Below, piece after piece: positions 1 through 9,925 of a stretch of 64,000 nucleotides of DNA; the stretch's first letter is position 1, and each line of letters begins with the position of its first letter. The stretch spans positions 2,232,001 through 2,296,000 of the forward strand of contig OX387198.1 of NCBI GenBank assembly GCA_947561715.1, in the 5' to 3' direction. This DNA is from Ascidia mentula. Lineage: Eukaryota > Chordata > Ascidiacea > Phlebobranchia > Ascidiidae. The notes under the pieces are model-generated. The model was not told the DNA's origin and made no database searches. It was given only the letters and a program-made list of their open reading frames with translations. The position numbers were made by a program, and so were the translations under genes.

Positions 1-3000
1 CAGTTGTTTCCTGAGGACGAGTTGGCTGAGAGTTGGTTGCACTCTCTGGAGTGTTACGAACTTGTTCTGCACAAGAGATATTTATAATACATTTGCCGAC
101 GCACACTGTCTAAACATTTTTAGTAGACTGTTTTGCAGTTGCATGACGATATGCTCTGTTTATTTTTGTCCTTTTATGCAATGTCAATCCTACAAGTATT
201 AAACACGTTACGACAAGTTTACCACATTTTCTAGATTTGTAGAAATAAACATTGAAGAAACACAGCAGCACAATTAAAAGATTGGTGCAAGGATAGTTTA
301 CTGCATAATTGGTGACTTGAATATTAGGAGAAATATTAAACCATGCATCGGAGTAAAATTTTTTTTTTTGGAGAATGTGTTACAAAATAAAAGCTGCATG
401 TCAATTAATAATGCACTTTTTCGAGTTTAGTTTACCCTACTTGACAATCGCATAATTGTTTGTTGAAGTAAACTTTGTCTAGGATTTGATGTTTGTTGTC
501 TTTGTACATCGTCGGCTCCTTCAGTTATATCTAAAAGCATGAATTTCGACAATCTATCATGTTTCTTAATCAGCCCTTGAGTCTCTGTTATAAAACAGAT
601 TAACAAGACGAATACTTGTTGCAAGCTATGGAAGGATAAAACATACTGTGGGTACATTGGCGTTGATTTTATTTTCAGGGTAGGCTAATTAAAATCATTC
701 TACGGTCTAAGTTCTTTGGGATATAAACGTATTTGTATCTGACGCGTCACGCGCAAAAAATATTGGAAAAGCGAATTTGTGTAAAAGCACAAAGCTTGTA
801 ACGATCAAACGATTCATTTGCAGGAACCCAAAAAAAACAAAGCGATGCAACCGAAATATCGCAGGACGCATGACTTCAGTATATGGACTACCGACGGACG
901 TTTCAAAACCAGGATAGGCAACCTAGCCTGGATTTTAAGCAGGTTAGGCAGGCCTTCCCTGTTATAGGAAGCAAAGCCTTGGCCAACCAATCCCAAGGTT
1001 GGGGGTCTTTAAAATAAGTTTAAAGTTTTTATTCCTAAATACAAGATTATCACAGCGATTACTTGGCGTACCCACAGTGAGAGTATGTTTCACTAAAAGC
1101 GTTGAAGCATATTTTAAGACTTTTTTATTACATTCCAAATATGTAACATTCAACTTAGCAAATGAGTGGTAATATGAATCACTAAGGTAGTACTTTAAAT
1201 AAAACAAAAATTCACTGACCTGATATTGTTTGAACATTTCGTAAGTTAATTTCACTTTGTTTAATCCGCTCCTTCCTTATCTCTTCAGTTATGTCTGTTG
1301 CCATTCCCAAAGCTTGAATTGATCTTTCATAAAAATCCACACTTTCATCCAATCGATTTGTTCTCCAGCAAACAAAACCAAGCATGTACAACAAATGTCC
1401 GAACACTTCATGCTTTGCTGAGTTTTCACCAAACTGTTTCCTCATCATTTCAAGTCCAAGTTTGATTGTTGATTCCTGAGATGAAAGATCTTGCAACAAC
1501 TGTTGACTCCATTGAATGTGATACAAACACCAAACTTGACTTAGACATAAAACTTCCTTTTCCACGTTTTCCATGTTTTGTATTTTGAGTCTCATCATTT
1601 CCATTAGATTGATCACGTAGTCCCCAACTATTTGTTTGTTTCTGAATTTTAAAAGTAAATCCGATGATTTTATTAAATCTTCGCATGTCTTTCCCAGACC
1701 ATCCACACAGTCCTTCACACCGTTGGCTGCTTTTCTTCCATCTGGACATTTTTCATACAGTTGCGATGAAAGATAGTAAAATAAAATGGAATGAAAAAAT
1801 TGCTTCTTTTTTCTCATTTCTTCTCCGATTGATTTCAAATCTTTAGGCGTTAACCAAAGACCCTTAATTAACCTTGATAGTTGGTTTCTTGCTTTATTTG
1901 CTGCAGAATATTTTCGTTTGATTAACAAATCTACGTAATTTGCAATCAGTGGCGTCGGGTCAATGTTTTCATCTGAAACAACATTGGTGAAATAAACTCC
2001 CTGGAACAATTAAATACCCATTATCTTTTAAGTGTCTGTTGTTTTGGCAAGATGCCTAGCGAAAGGTCAACCAGATATCATGTGAGTCGTTAAATTAGGT
2101 ACAGCTGCTGGGTTATGAGTTCAAACTTTACCGAAGCCCAGATTTTTAAAAATCTTGCTCTGTCGTCAAGAGAAATGGCTAAAACTGGGTGACTACAACA
2201 CTACGGCTTCAGTGTCTGTGAACCTTGCAGTCGTGCAGCAAGAACAAAACTGTTTAATTGGAAGTGATTTTTTTGAACCCCATGTTGTTTACTACTGTCA
2301 GTGAAACTAAAGGTACAGCAAGCGAATAATGCTAATAAAACATACCCAAATCCTGCAGTGTTCCCTGCATGATGTTCTCTGGGTAATTTGGTTTGTCACT
2401 TGATAGTTGGTTGTGAGTAACATCATAAGAGGTGGTTGTGGGCTCCGCTGTTCTTTGTTCTGCAATACATCACTTATTTTTTTTTTGTCAATATTGCTTG
2501 GAAATTTACACATTAAAATGTTTGCAAACTATTTGGGGATGAAAATTATTGTTGGGCGATCACTTGCAAGCTAGTCAGTTTTAAGATATCCAGAAGCACA
2601 CAAATTATGTCCGCAAACAAACTAAGGTTAGGAGATCAAGCAAATCTATAATTGGGATAAAATGTATAAGTAGTTGCACTGACTTAACGTTGACTGAACA
2701 GTTGCCAAGCAGCTTTTGGTATCTTCAATCCACTTCTTCCTTTCCTCTTCAGTCATGTCTGTTGCCATTCCATAAGCATGAATTGCCCGTTCAAAGCAAA
2801 CCACGCTTTCATTCAGTCGATTTGATTTCCAGTAAGCAAGACCAAGTTTGCGCATCAAACGCCCGAACACTTCATGCTTTGTTGAGTTTTCACCAAACTG
2901 TTTTTTCATCATTTCAAGTCCAAGTTTGACTGTTTTTTTCTCAGACGAAACATCTCCGATTAAATTTTGACATATTTGAATCTTATGCAAGCACCAAACT

Positions 3001-5001
3001 TGGCATAAACACGAAACTTCCTTTTCTACGTTTTTCACATTCTGTATTTTGAGTCTCATCTTTTCCATTAGTGGGATCACGTGATCACGAACAATAAATT
3101 TGTTTCTTACCAATTGTAACAAATCTGATGTTTTCAGCAAATTTGCGCTGAAACATTTCATACCCAGCACGCAATCCCTAACACCCTCCGCTGCTGTTTT
3201 TCCATTGGGATATTTTTCATAAAGTTCCGATGATAAATCGTAAAACAAAATCGATTCCAAACAATCCCCCTCTTCTCTCTTTTCATCTCCAGCTGTTTTC
3301 AAACTTTTTGCAGTTGCCCCACGACCTTCAAGTGACCTTGAAAGTTGGTTTCTTCTTTCATTTGCTTCTAAATATTTTCCCTTATTCAACAAATCAACGT
3401 AATTTACTGCCAGAGACACATCAATATAATCTGAAACAAAAAAGCATTTTATTCTTTACTAAAAATAAGATACGCAAATACAATCTCCTTCAGAAGAACT
3501 AAATGTTGACTCAGGTTTCTCCAACTAACCTGTTTGCTGCAACGTTTCCTGTGTGTTGTTCTCTGCATCATTTGGTTCATCACGTAATGGTTGACTGTCA
3601 GATACATTATGAGAGGTACTTGCAAGGTCTGTGTGGCTCATAATTTGTTCTGCAAAAAAAATCCAAGGGCTACATGTTACACAATGAATACGTATACTTT
3701 TTTGGTAAACTGTTTGCAAACAACATAAGTTTCACATGACAAAAAAGGTTTACACAAATAACCGTTAAGCGGAGCTGCATATTAATCGAATAAATCCACC
3801 AATATGTGGCGAGCGGTTAAACTAAAATGATTTCCTTTGTATAATTATGTTATACTTACTACGAGATGGTCGTGATATGTAAAGTCCATCAACTGGCAAT
3901 TGTGTGTTTTGCACAAGCTTATAAAAGCCTCGCAAATCCTCGCGAAAAATCTGTATCAGTGCAAGAAATTATTTTAGTTTCAGTAAATTCAATAAATATG
4001 TTTGGACAAAGCCTATGCAGGGACGCTCACGTTTGCAAAAAAAGAAAACACTCCGTGTATCTCGACTCCTATGACTATTAAAACATTTGCCACAGACTAC
4101 TTTGCTACCTTTTGAATAGAATAAAACAAACAATATCGCTCATCTTATTACACAACGTGTAACATTCAAATGCGGCGACGAGATCTAAGGTTATATACGT
4201 TTCCTTCTCCCACTTGTCTTAGTCTCTGTACGGTTATTGAAATTTAAAAAAATAGTAACATGGACAGGATCATTATAATGTCGATTTGATTATTAAACCC
4301 AAATCCGATTTTCCACATGTCAAAAATGTACCCATATGTCGGGATGTAATTACAATTTGACACAAAATATAACAAAGTCGGATGCACCTTGAAAACTACA
4401 GCTTTTGTGGCCACATTTTTTTGTTAATAAAAATGCTGTATATTCCAAACTATGTAGCAATTGCCTTTTTCAAACATAAAGTATAAAACCCTGTAACTAC
4501 TGTTAATAACTAAAGTTTATTAAACAAAAGTATATTTGCCTGAAATGATTTTAGTCCTTCTTTAATTGTGGTGGCAACATTTTCCTTGAACTGTCGTTGC
4601 ATATTTTTCCATTCATGTTCACTGACTTTCAGTCCATCTGTGCCTTTAATCTCAATATTGTGGAAATTTCCCACTTGATAATGATTATTGAGTTCATCAA
4701 GTAGGGAATTGATTTCTTTCAATATTTTACCCGAGGTACAACCGCTTGTAATGCGATTGGCAACGCTTTCCTTATCAGCAACAACTGTGACTATGATACT
4801 TCCATTAACATCAACAACCTGTCCACCTCTGCTTTCAAAGGGTTTTAGTATGGCTCGTACATAGTCCTCACTGTTTATTCTTGTCCATGGTAGGTGTGTA
4901 TCAGCTATAATTCCTGACTCTACTGTGGATGTTAACACAACTTCTGCAGCTGGTCCAGTAAGCCAAATATGCAGAAACTTCAAATCAACATTTTCAGCCA
5001 T
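1..5001 (-). CDS. Gene A: TRADD-N-like N-terminal exon followed by linker + TPR-like exon units; 3' end cut by the window edge
   Basis: Exons read from splice sites on the minus strand: 5001-4510 (or spliced earlier, see its own entry), 3950-3860, 3649-3530 (linker), 3430-2684 (TPR-like), 2459-2346 (linker), 1972-1220 (TPR-like), 66-<1 (linker, cut by the window edge). From 3860 on, every exon ends in phase 1 and every linker length is a multiple of three (120, 114). The TPR-like exons are 747 and 753 nt, encoding helical proteins with a final TPR-type hairpin. The whole locus is a tandem copy of gene B about 10.5 kb away. Molecular function is unknown; TPR-like modules are usually protein-protein scaffolds, and its relatives in this window are joined to kinase, ZU5 and MADF parts. 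Whether the 5001 exon belongs to the same transcript is inference. Confidence 0.6.
1220..1972 (-). CDS. TPR-like module exon A2
   Basis: 753-nt exon with acceptor gtttcag|ATGAAAACATTG and donor ATCAG|GTCAGT, in phase 1-1 (251 codons). It carries the same landmarks as the other modules: YVDLL near the start, FYYLSSQLYEKCPDG, MEMMRLKIQN, GLEMMRKQFGENSAKHEVFG, and a C-terminal TPR hairpin containing NRLDESVDFYERSIQA. It differs from copy B2 (12415-11663) at roughly 33 of about 250 residues. Confidence 0.7.
2041..2240 (+). repeat. tRNA-derived SINE copy in an intron of gene A
   Basis: A B-box-like gagttcaaac at about 2116, followed by a body with gatttttaaaaatcttgct and agaaatggctaaaactgg. The same body follows the tRNA-like head at 52559-52487. 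Its A-box half is degenerate. The copy at 12484-12680 came with the segmental duplication. Confidence 0.45.
2684..3430 (-). CDS. TPR-like module exon A1
   Basis: 747-nt exon with acceptor tttgtttcag before 3430 and donor GTCAGT after 2684, in phase 1-1. It encodes about 249 residues. The N-terminal half has the family pattern YVDLLNKGKY...NQLSRSLEG, then FYDLSSELYEKYPNG, MEKMRLKIQN and GLEMMKKQFGENS. It ends in a TPR-like helix pair (VFGRLMRKLGLAYWKSNRLNE...). If the donor is not used, the frame runs to a stop at 2646. The reading frame is intact. Its counterpart in gene B is 13911-13165. Confidence 0.7.
3860..3950 (-). CDS. Short exon of gene A, entering phase 0 and leaving phase 1
   Basis: 91-nt exon, acceptor gatacag before 3950 and donor GTAAGT after 3860. 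It encodes FREDLRGFYKLVQNTQ followed by LPVDGLY and a basic/proline end. The same exon is at 14432-14342 in gene B. It converts the frame to the phase-1 convention used by every following linker and TPR exon. No domain recognised. The open frame on the opposite strand here is a shadow. Confidence 0.5.
4510..5001 (-). CDS. 163-aa protein, possible TRADD-N-like domain; first exon of gene A or a separate small gene
   Basis: ATG at 5001 lies in AAAAATGGCTGAA, and the frame runs to TAG at 4510 with an AATAAA overlapping the last codons. I do not recognise it firmly. The core, beta strand GSIIVTVVA, then a helix, then SGKILKEINSLLDELN, resembles the layout of TRADD-N-like domains seen at the N-termini of many invertebrate immune-type proteins. 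An internal GTCAGT donor at about 4628 (after DGLK, phase 0) would join in frame to the phase-0 exon at 3950, so this may be exon 1 of the TPR gene. The copy at 15529-15026 differs by indels of 9 and 3 nt, both codon-sized, which argues that it is translated. Confidence 0.55.
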   Translation of the reverse strand: MAENVDLKFLHIWLTGPAAEVVLTSTVESGIIADTHLPWTRINSEDYVRAILKPFESRGGQVVDVNGSIIVTVVADKESVANRITSGCTSGKILKEINSLLDELNNHYQVGNFHNIEIKGTDGLKVSEHEWKNMQRQFKENVATTIKEGLKSFQANILLFNKL

Positions 5002-5280
5002 TTTTCAGTAGTGCTTGTTTTACGATACAGCTATTCTGTAAAATTCAACCTTCACAAAAATGTATGCAACACTAGTAGTAAATGTTGGCTACCACATTCA
5101 AATCCCTTGGTAAAAACAAGAATGCGGTGCCCAAACCGCATACAACCCTGCAGCCAAAACAGCTCGAGCGCCTGAATTACCACGTAACGTACAAAAAACA
5201 ATCCAATTTTACATGCAATCGTGTTCAAAGGGTCCTCAGAGGACACCGCTCTAAACCTCCATTCAAGATATGCCTTGAAA

Positions 5281-5850
5281 ATCGTGCACAACATCACGGA
5301 ACGCCTCGACGCTATTGTAATTCAATGAAACGTAAAGTTAAAAAATGACAGCGCCCCAAGACAAAAGCGCGCTTGCGCGTGACCATCACCACGACAACAG
5401 GTAGTTCTCATATGTTTAAAAGCATAAACTCAGAAATATATTACCTGCGGTGACATTTGGTGTAACAATTTTTTGTGAAATTGCTTGATCGAATCTGCAC
5501 TAGGCTACTATTGCATACAGTTTCTAAGTGCGCATGTTCACAATATCTAACACCACGCCGCTGGCAACCTGTGACGCACAGTTCCGTCCATAAATTTTGT
5601 ATTCTTAACGATTATGTGTTTCTCAAGTAGCCTACGTAGAGAGCATTAACTATCTCACCTTGCTATATAACATCTATATATTTACCTCCACTCAAAATAT
5701 ATCTTTCATTAGCCTCACAGATCGCTTTGACGTCTTTGTAATTCAACGAAACGTCAAGTTTGAAAAAGCCAGCGCCCCCCAGACAAAAGCGCGATTAACT
5801 GTCCCGTGACTGCCTCGCGACTGGAAATGTCACGACAGCAGGTAGTTTTT
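5281..5850 (+). repeat. Two direct local repeats flanking about 330 bp of other sequence
   Basis: 5285-5410 and 5733-5850 share ttgtaattcaa.gaaacgt, then cagcgcccc..agacaaaagcgcg, and end with acgacA.caggtagtt. No gene seen between 5002 and 9167 apart from the features listed separately. Confidence 0.5.
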
Positions 5851-6004
5851 AGCAACAACTGTTACTCTTAACATTTCCATTACAAGCATAAACCACGTTT
5901 CTAAAGTTGAAAGGGTTACATTATTACATCAAAATGCTACCTCTTCTCATTGGTATCAAATAAAGCCTTTTTGTCATTCACTTTTGGTTCTGCTTGGTTT
6001 AAAG

Positions 6005-6493
6005 CAGTGTTTCTCAAACTTTTCTTCTGTACCGCCCACCAAACACCTAAGTCATTTAACAACGCCCAACAGAACAGACAAAAAACACAACGAATTCATT
6101 TGTTGCTTGTCAATTAACGCGACGGGTGAGGTTAGTGCAATGACACCAATTTCTCAATATCAGGTTACATGTCGGACAAAAACAAAAGTCTCCTCAATTG
6201 TCGATATCAAGACGATTTCTTTTTCCGTCTAAAAGAGTGGTGAATGCGCTGAACGCACGTTCCACCAAGTAAGAGCTAAGAAAATTACGGAAAGGTGCTC
6301 GCGTACCACCTGGAATGCGGTCGCATACCACTAGTGGTAAACGTACCACCGGTTGGGAAACACAGACTTACGCTATAAGAAAAAAATTGCCATGTCACCA
6401 AGCGCCCCCCAATCGCCCATTCAGTCTCCAGCGCCCCCCGTACGATTGCAAACGCCCCCAGGTGGGCGCTGGAGCCCACTTTGGGAACCACTG
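6005..6493. mobile_element. hAT-type MITE with 8-bp target duplication GTTTAAAG
   Basis: Left end cagtgtttctcaaactttt; right end reads as its inverse (ttgggaaccactg). It is flanked on both sides by gtttaaag (5997-6004 and 6494-6501). 489 bp, no transposase. A second MITE end is nested at about 6285-6365. Confidence 0.85.
6285..6365 (-). mobile_element. Nested fragment of a second MITE family
   Basis: Read on the minus strand, this part (tgtttcccaaccggtgg, then gcattc and gagcacctttcc) matches the left part of the MITE at 15870-16083. It is inside the 6005-6493 element, so it inserted later or was captured. Confidence 0.55.
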
Positions 6494-6769
6494 GTTTAAA
6501 GGCTCTGCTGCGGTGATGCAACTACAGTATAACTTGATCATGAGGAAACTTTAGTTCAATATTCATAAATTTTGTTGCCATTTCGTTATCATACCACACA
6601 AAAAAGACAACACAAGAATAATTTATGCACGTAGTTGATTTTAACAAAGTCAAACATAGGCTACATAACCACTGTGCGATGTAACCCGCAGTGTCAACAT
6701 TTCATGGTTTAAAGGGTCGGGTGCCGACCAAAACGTATTCAAGCTAAAGTTTTTCAGTGGACTAACATA

Positions 6770-6910
6770 AACTGAATGGAATAAGCATAGACGCGACCCA
6801 GGTGTTTTCAATTGCTAATTACGGTCATAATTTCAGTTGGAATTCATAAATTGTTGCGACTGGTGTTGTCAAACCATAAACAATGTATTCTGTTACCGAT
6901 GCCGGCAGGA
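6770..6910 (+). repeat. Dispersed repeat, related copy at 18950-19110
   Basis: Shared blocks include aattacggtcat, ttggaat.cat.aat, gcgact.gtgttgtcaaa and gtattctgttaccgatgc. Unclassified. Confidence 0.5.
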
Positions 6911-7173
6911 ATATATCTGGATATACTTCATTGGATACAATTTCTTGTCACATGAAAATTAAAAAGCCGATTATAATCAGCCAACTTTAACTGATTGGAT
7001 TCCACACATAATAAAGTCGCAGACAGAACGAAGGATGCAGGTGAAGTATTCATGCAGAACAGTTAATGAAAGCTGAATTAACTCTCATTCTCTATTTTAA
7101 TACTTTCACAACCTAAAAGTTATTTTTTGAAAATCGTATTTTGCAAAGAATATTACCTGCTTGAACGTGGTTG

Positions 7174-7270
7174 CTATGAATGACCTGCTGGGCCTTTTAT
7201 TCCATAAAACAGTTCAGGGTCAATTTCTACATCCTCATCTAAGGCAGCGCTCCAGGGGATGAAGACATAT
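7174..7270 (-). pseudogene. Orphan ZU5 exon relic
   Basis: Minus-strand frame reads VFIPWSAALDEDVEIDPELF, YGIKGPAGHS and then a stop. It lines up with the ZU5 exon of the kinase gene (21678-21526), which reads ISIPDNALHKNEEIVVESFYGIKDP. IP..AL is the ZU5 signature. No neighbouring ZU5/UPA exons were found, so this is a fragment left from a gene with the same architecture. It lies about 1.9 kb downstream of gene B in the same orientation. Confidence 0.55.
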
Positions 7271-7794
7271 GAGCTTGTTTGTAATAAAAACCGCACAATT
7301 AAATAAAATTAATAGCTTTTTATTTTCAACAAACTTTGACTTTACCGCAGTTAGATTTCGTTAAACCTAACCCAAGACTATGGCTAGAGTGTAAAAAAGT
7401 CATTTTCACCGTTAAAGGGAGATACTGTATACCTCGTTTGTTGCGTGAAGATGCTACAAGAGTGTAAGTATGCAACATAGTACACGATGTTACAGTTGCC
7501 TTTACGTTTGTCCATTGTAACGTAATTTTACGTTACGTAACAACGTTTGCATTCATGGATATATGAACTATGGTCACATAACAGCCAGTTTCGTCATCAA
7601 CGTCCGGAATCTCTTTCCATGGGTTTTTTGTGTAAAGGCATTCTATAGGTAGCGTCTTGTCCAGCATCTCATTTCAAAATGTATAGCAACGGTTGCTTTC
7701 TCACGTGATTTGATCTCGTTACTAGTTTCTACGCAACAGCTGTGTTTTTATGTGATTTCATTGGCCAGCTTAAATGTGTCGCCTTAGAGATGTG

Positions 7795-7865
7795 TCGCTT
7801 CATTGTTTTGTGTGAGAGTGCGTCTTTTGTTAACTGTTCGCTGACCGTTAGTTCTTGAATCGCCT
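7795..7865 (+). repeat. Dispersed repeat, inverted copy at 59410-59475
   Basis: cattgttttgtgt...tcttttgtt.actgttc.ctgaccgttagttcttg reads as the reverse complement of 59413-59470. Unclassified. The remainder of 7270-9167 shows no gene. Confidence 0.5.
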
Positions 7866-9167
7866 TTCTTTCACGACACTTCGTTCGCTTTGTTTCTCTC
7901 CGGTTTTAAATAATGAAACTTTCCGTGTGCGTTTAGCTGAGGCGGAGCGGGGCAGTGCAGCGGTACTGTGCTCTCCTCAGTTCGTAAATTCACTTAGTTT
8001 GGCGTTGGTATAATTGCGCATGTTAATTTCGTATCCAAAATTGTTCGTGGTAAATAAATATTGGTGTAGTGTTTGCATCGAGAGTTAATTAAGTCAGGTT
8101 AGGAAAACACAACAATTAGAACTCACGTGCGATCTAATGTCAAATGCGCGAATCAAATAGGATTCCCATCGTTCATAAATTATATTGTTAAGACCAATTC
8201 GAGACTCATATTTGACATAACAAAGGTCGCAACAGCCAACTAATTCCTAACTAAGAGTCAGAATGGGCGTGTAGATACCACAGATTGATATCTGGGTTGA
8301 CATCCGTTTATACGAGGTTAAACGTAAGTTCTATTCTGTTATTACTGCACAATGCGTTGTAAACGAGTGTAGCCTATTTGTATGTCGTAACGTTATTATA
8401 ACTATTATAGCTATTATCAAATACATGGGATTCCAATGCTTGAAATGATATGCCAACATACGCATCTTTGCAGCCGGTCCGTACCGACGGGTAGTTAAAA
8501 TTTATAATGCACAATCCAAAGCTAAAAGTCTAAAACATTTAAATCTGTACATTTTGCAAAAATCATACTAATTTTAGAATGTACTTGCAGATTGTCTCTG
8601 AACTGTCGACATGCAGGAATCACCGACAAAAGGATTCTGTACAAATAGTTTATTGTCAGACTTAGGGGAATAAATCCCAAGCCGGCAAAGTGCTTGTTAA
8701 ATCAAGTAAATCAGCAGTTGTTATCTTAAAACAGTCTTACAAGAATTAATAGTCGGTAAAGGCAAAAGCACTGCAATATATACAAAGACGTGGCATAAGC
8801 GACACAAATAGAAACAGCAATGCCAAACAATTACTGCAAGGCTTGTCATTATACGCTACAAACACAAATTCGCCATTCATGCACAAATAACTTTATCTAC
8901 AACATATACATAAATGTTACAGATACGAAAAGAGGCAAATCTACGCATACATGTACAACGTGATGAAATCGAAATAGGTTTCTTTTGCGCGAAATACTAC
9001 AAGGGTTGAACAATAAAGCACAAGAAATCAAAGGCACGGATAAAATCATATCGAGTCAGGTACCCAGTCGCACTGTGAAGTGATGATGGGTTGCGAGAAG
9101 CCGCATAGGACGTTAGGTGGCAACCCGACTGTTAGAGCAAGTCCACAAACCACATTAGGACTAAAGT

Positions 9168-9925
9168 TTATCGACGAAGCATTTTTTGAATTCTTCTGAA
9201 ATTTTTTTCACTCCAGTTTATCAACTCATTCCTTCTCTCCTCATCTACGTCTGTTGCCTTTGTGAGAGCTTGGGTTGCTTTTTGAAACAAATCCATGCTA
9301 TCATTCAGTCGATTTGTTTTCTCACAAACAACACCAAGGTAGTGTAACAAACGTCCGAACACTTTATGCTTTGCTGAGTTTTTACCAAACTGTTTCCTCA
9401 TCATTTCAAGTCCAAGTTGGATTCTTGATTCACTCGGCAAATAATCTCCAAGGAACTGTTGACTCACACCAATGTAATATAAACATTTAACTTGATATAA
9501 ACATGAAACTTTCTGTTTGACATTTCCGATATTTTGTATTTTGAGTCTCATCATTTCCATTAGTGGGATCACGTAATTGCGAACAATTTCTGTGTTTCGA
9601 AGTTTTGGAACCAAATCTGATGTTTTGAGCAAATCTTCGCATGTGGAATGCAGACCGCGCACACAATCCTCCACACCTTCTGCTGCCAGGGTTCCCTCAT
9701 GTTTTACATAAAGTTCCGATGCAAGATCGTAAAATAAAATCGATTCCAAACATTTTCCCTCTTCTCTGTTTGCATCTCCAGTTGTTTCCAAATCTGTTGC
9801 AGTTGTCCCAAGACCTTCAACTGACCTTAAAAGTTGGTTTCTTTTTTCATCAGCTTCGGAATATTTATGTATTTTTAACAACTCGACGTAATGTTTCAGG
9901 AGTGCATCCAGGTCAATGTTTTCAT
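9168..9925 (-). CDS. TPR-like module exon B3, terminal exon of gene B
   Basis: 758 nt from acceptor (a)ag|ATGAAAACATTGACC to a TAA after LRR. Same family landmarks: FYDLASELYVKHEG, MEMMRLKIQNIGN, GLEMMRKQFGKNSAKHKVFG, and the TPR hairpin RLNDSMDLFQKATQALTKA. Unlike B1 and B2 it has its own stop and no donor. Its counterpart in gene A would lie left of the window. Confidence 0.7.

Larger units (their letters stand above)
1..5100. repeat. Tandem segmental duplication, copy A (partner 10424-15625)
   Basis: The sequence from base 1 to about 5100 aligns along its whole length with 10424-15625 in the same orientation, with an offset that grows from about 10.42 to 10.52 kb because of small indels. 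Introns, exons and an intronic SINE are all shared. Similarity fades just upstream of the ATG at 5001. The left boundary of copy A lies outside the window. Confidence 0.9.

Noticed and set aside
962-1255. Minus-strand frame also found at 11258-11698
   Set aside because: Lies in the intron after the TPR exon donor; similarity is explained by the segmental duplication.
3866-4081. 71-aa plus-strand frame, conserved at 14348-14563
   Set aside because: It is the antisense of a spliced minus-strand exon; conserved only because the segment is duplicated.
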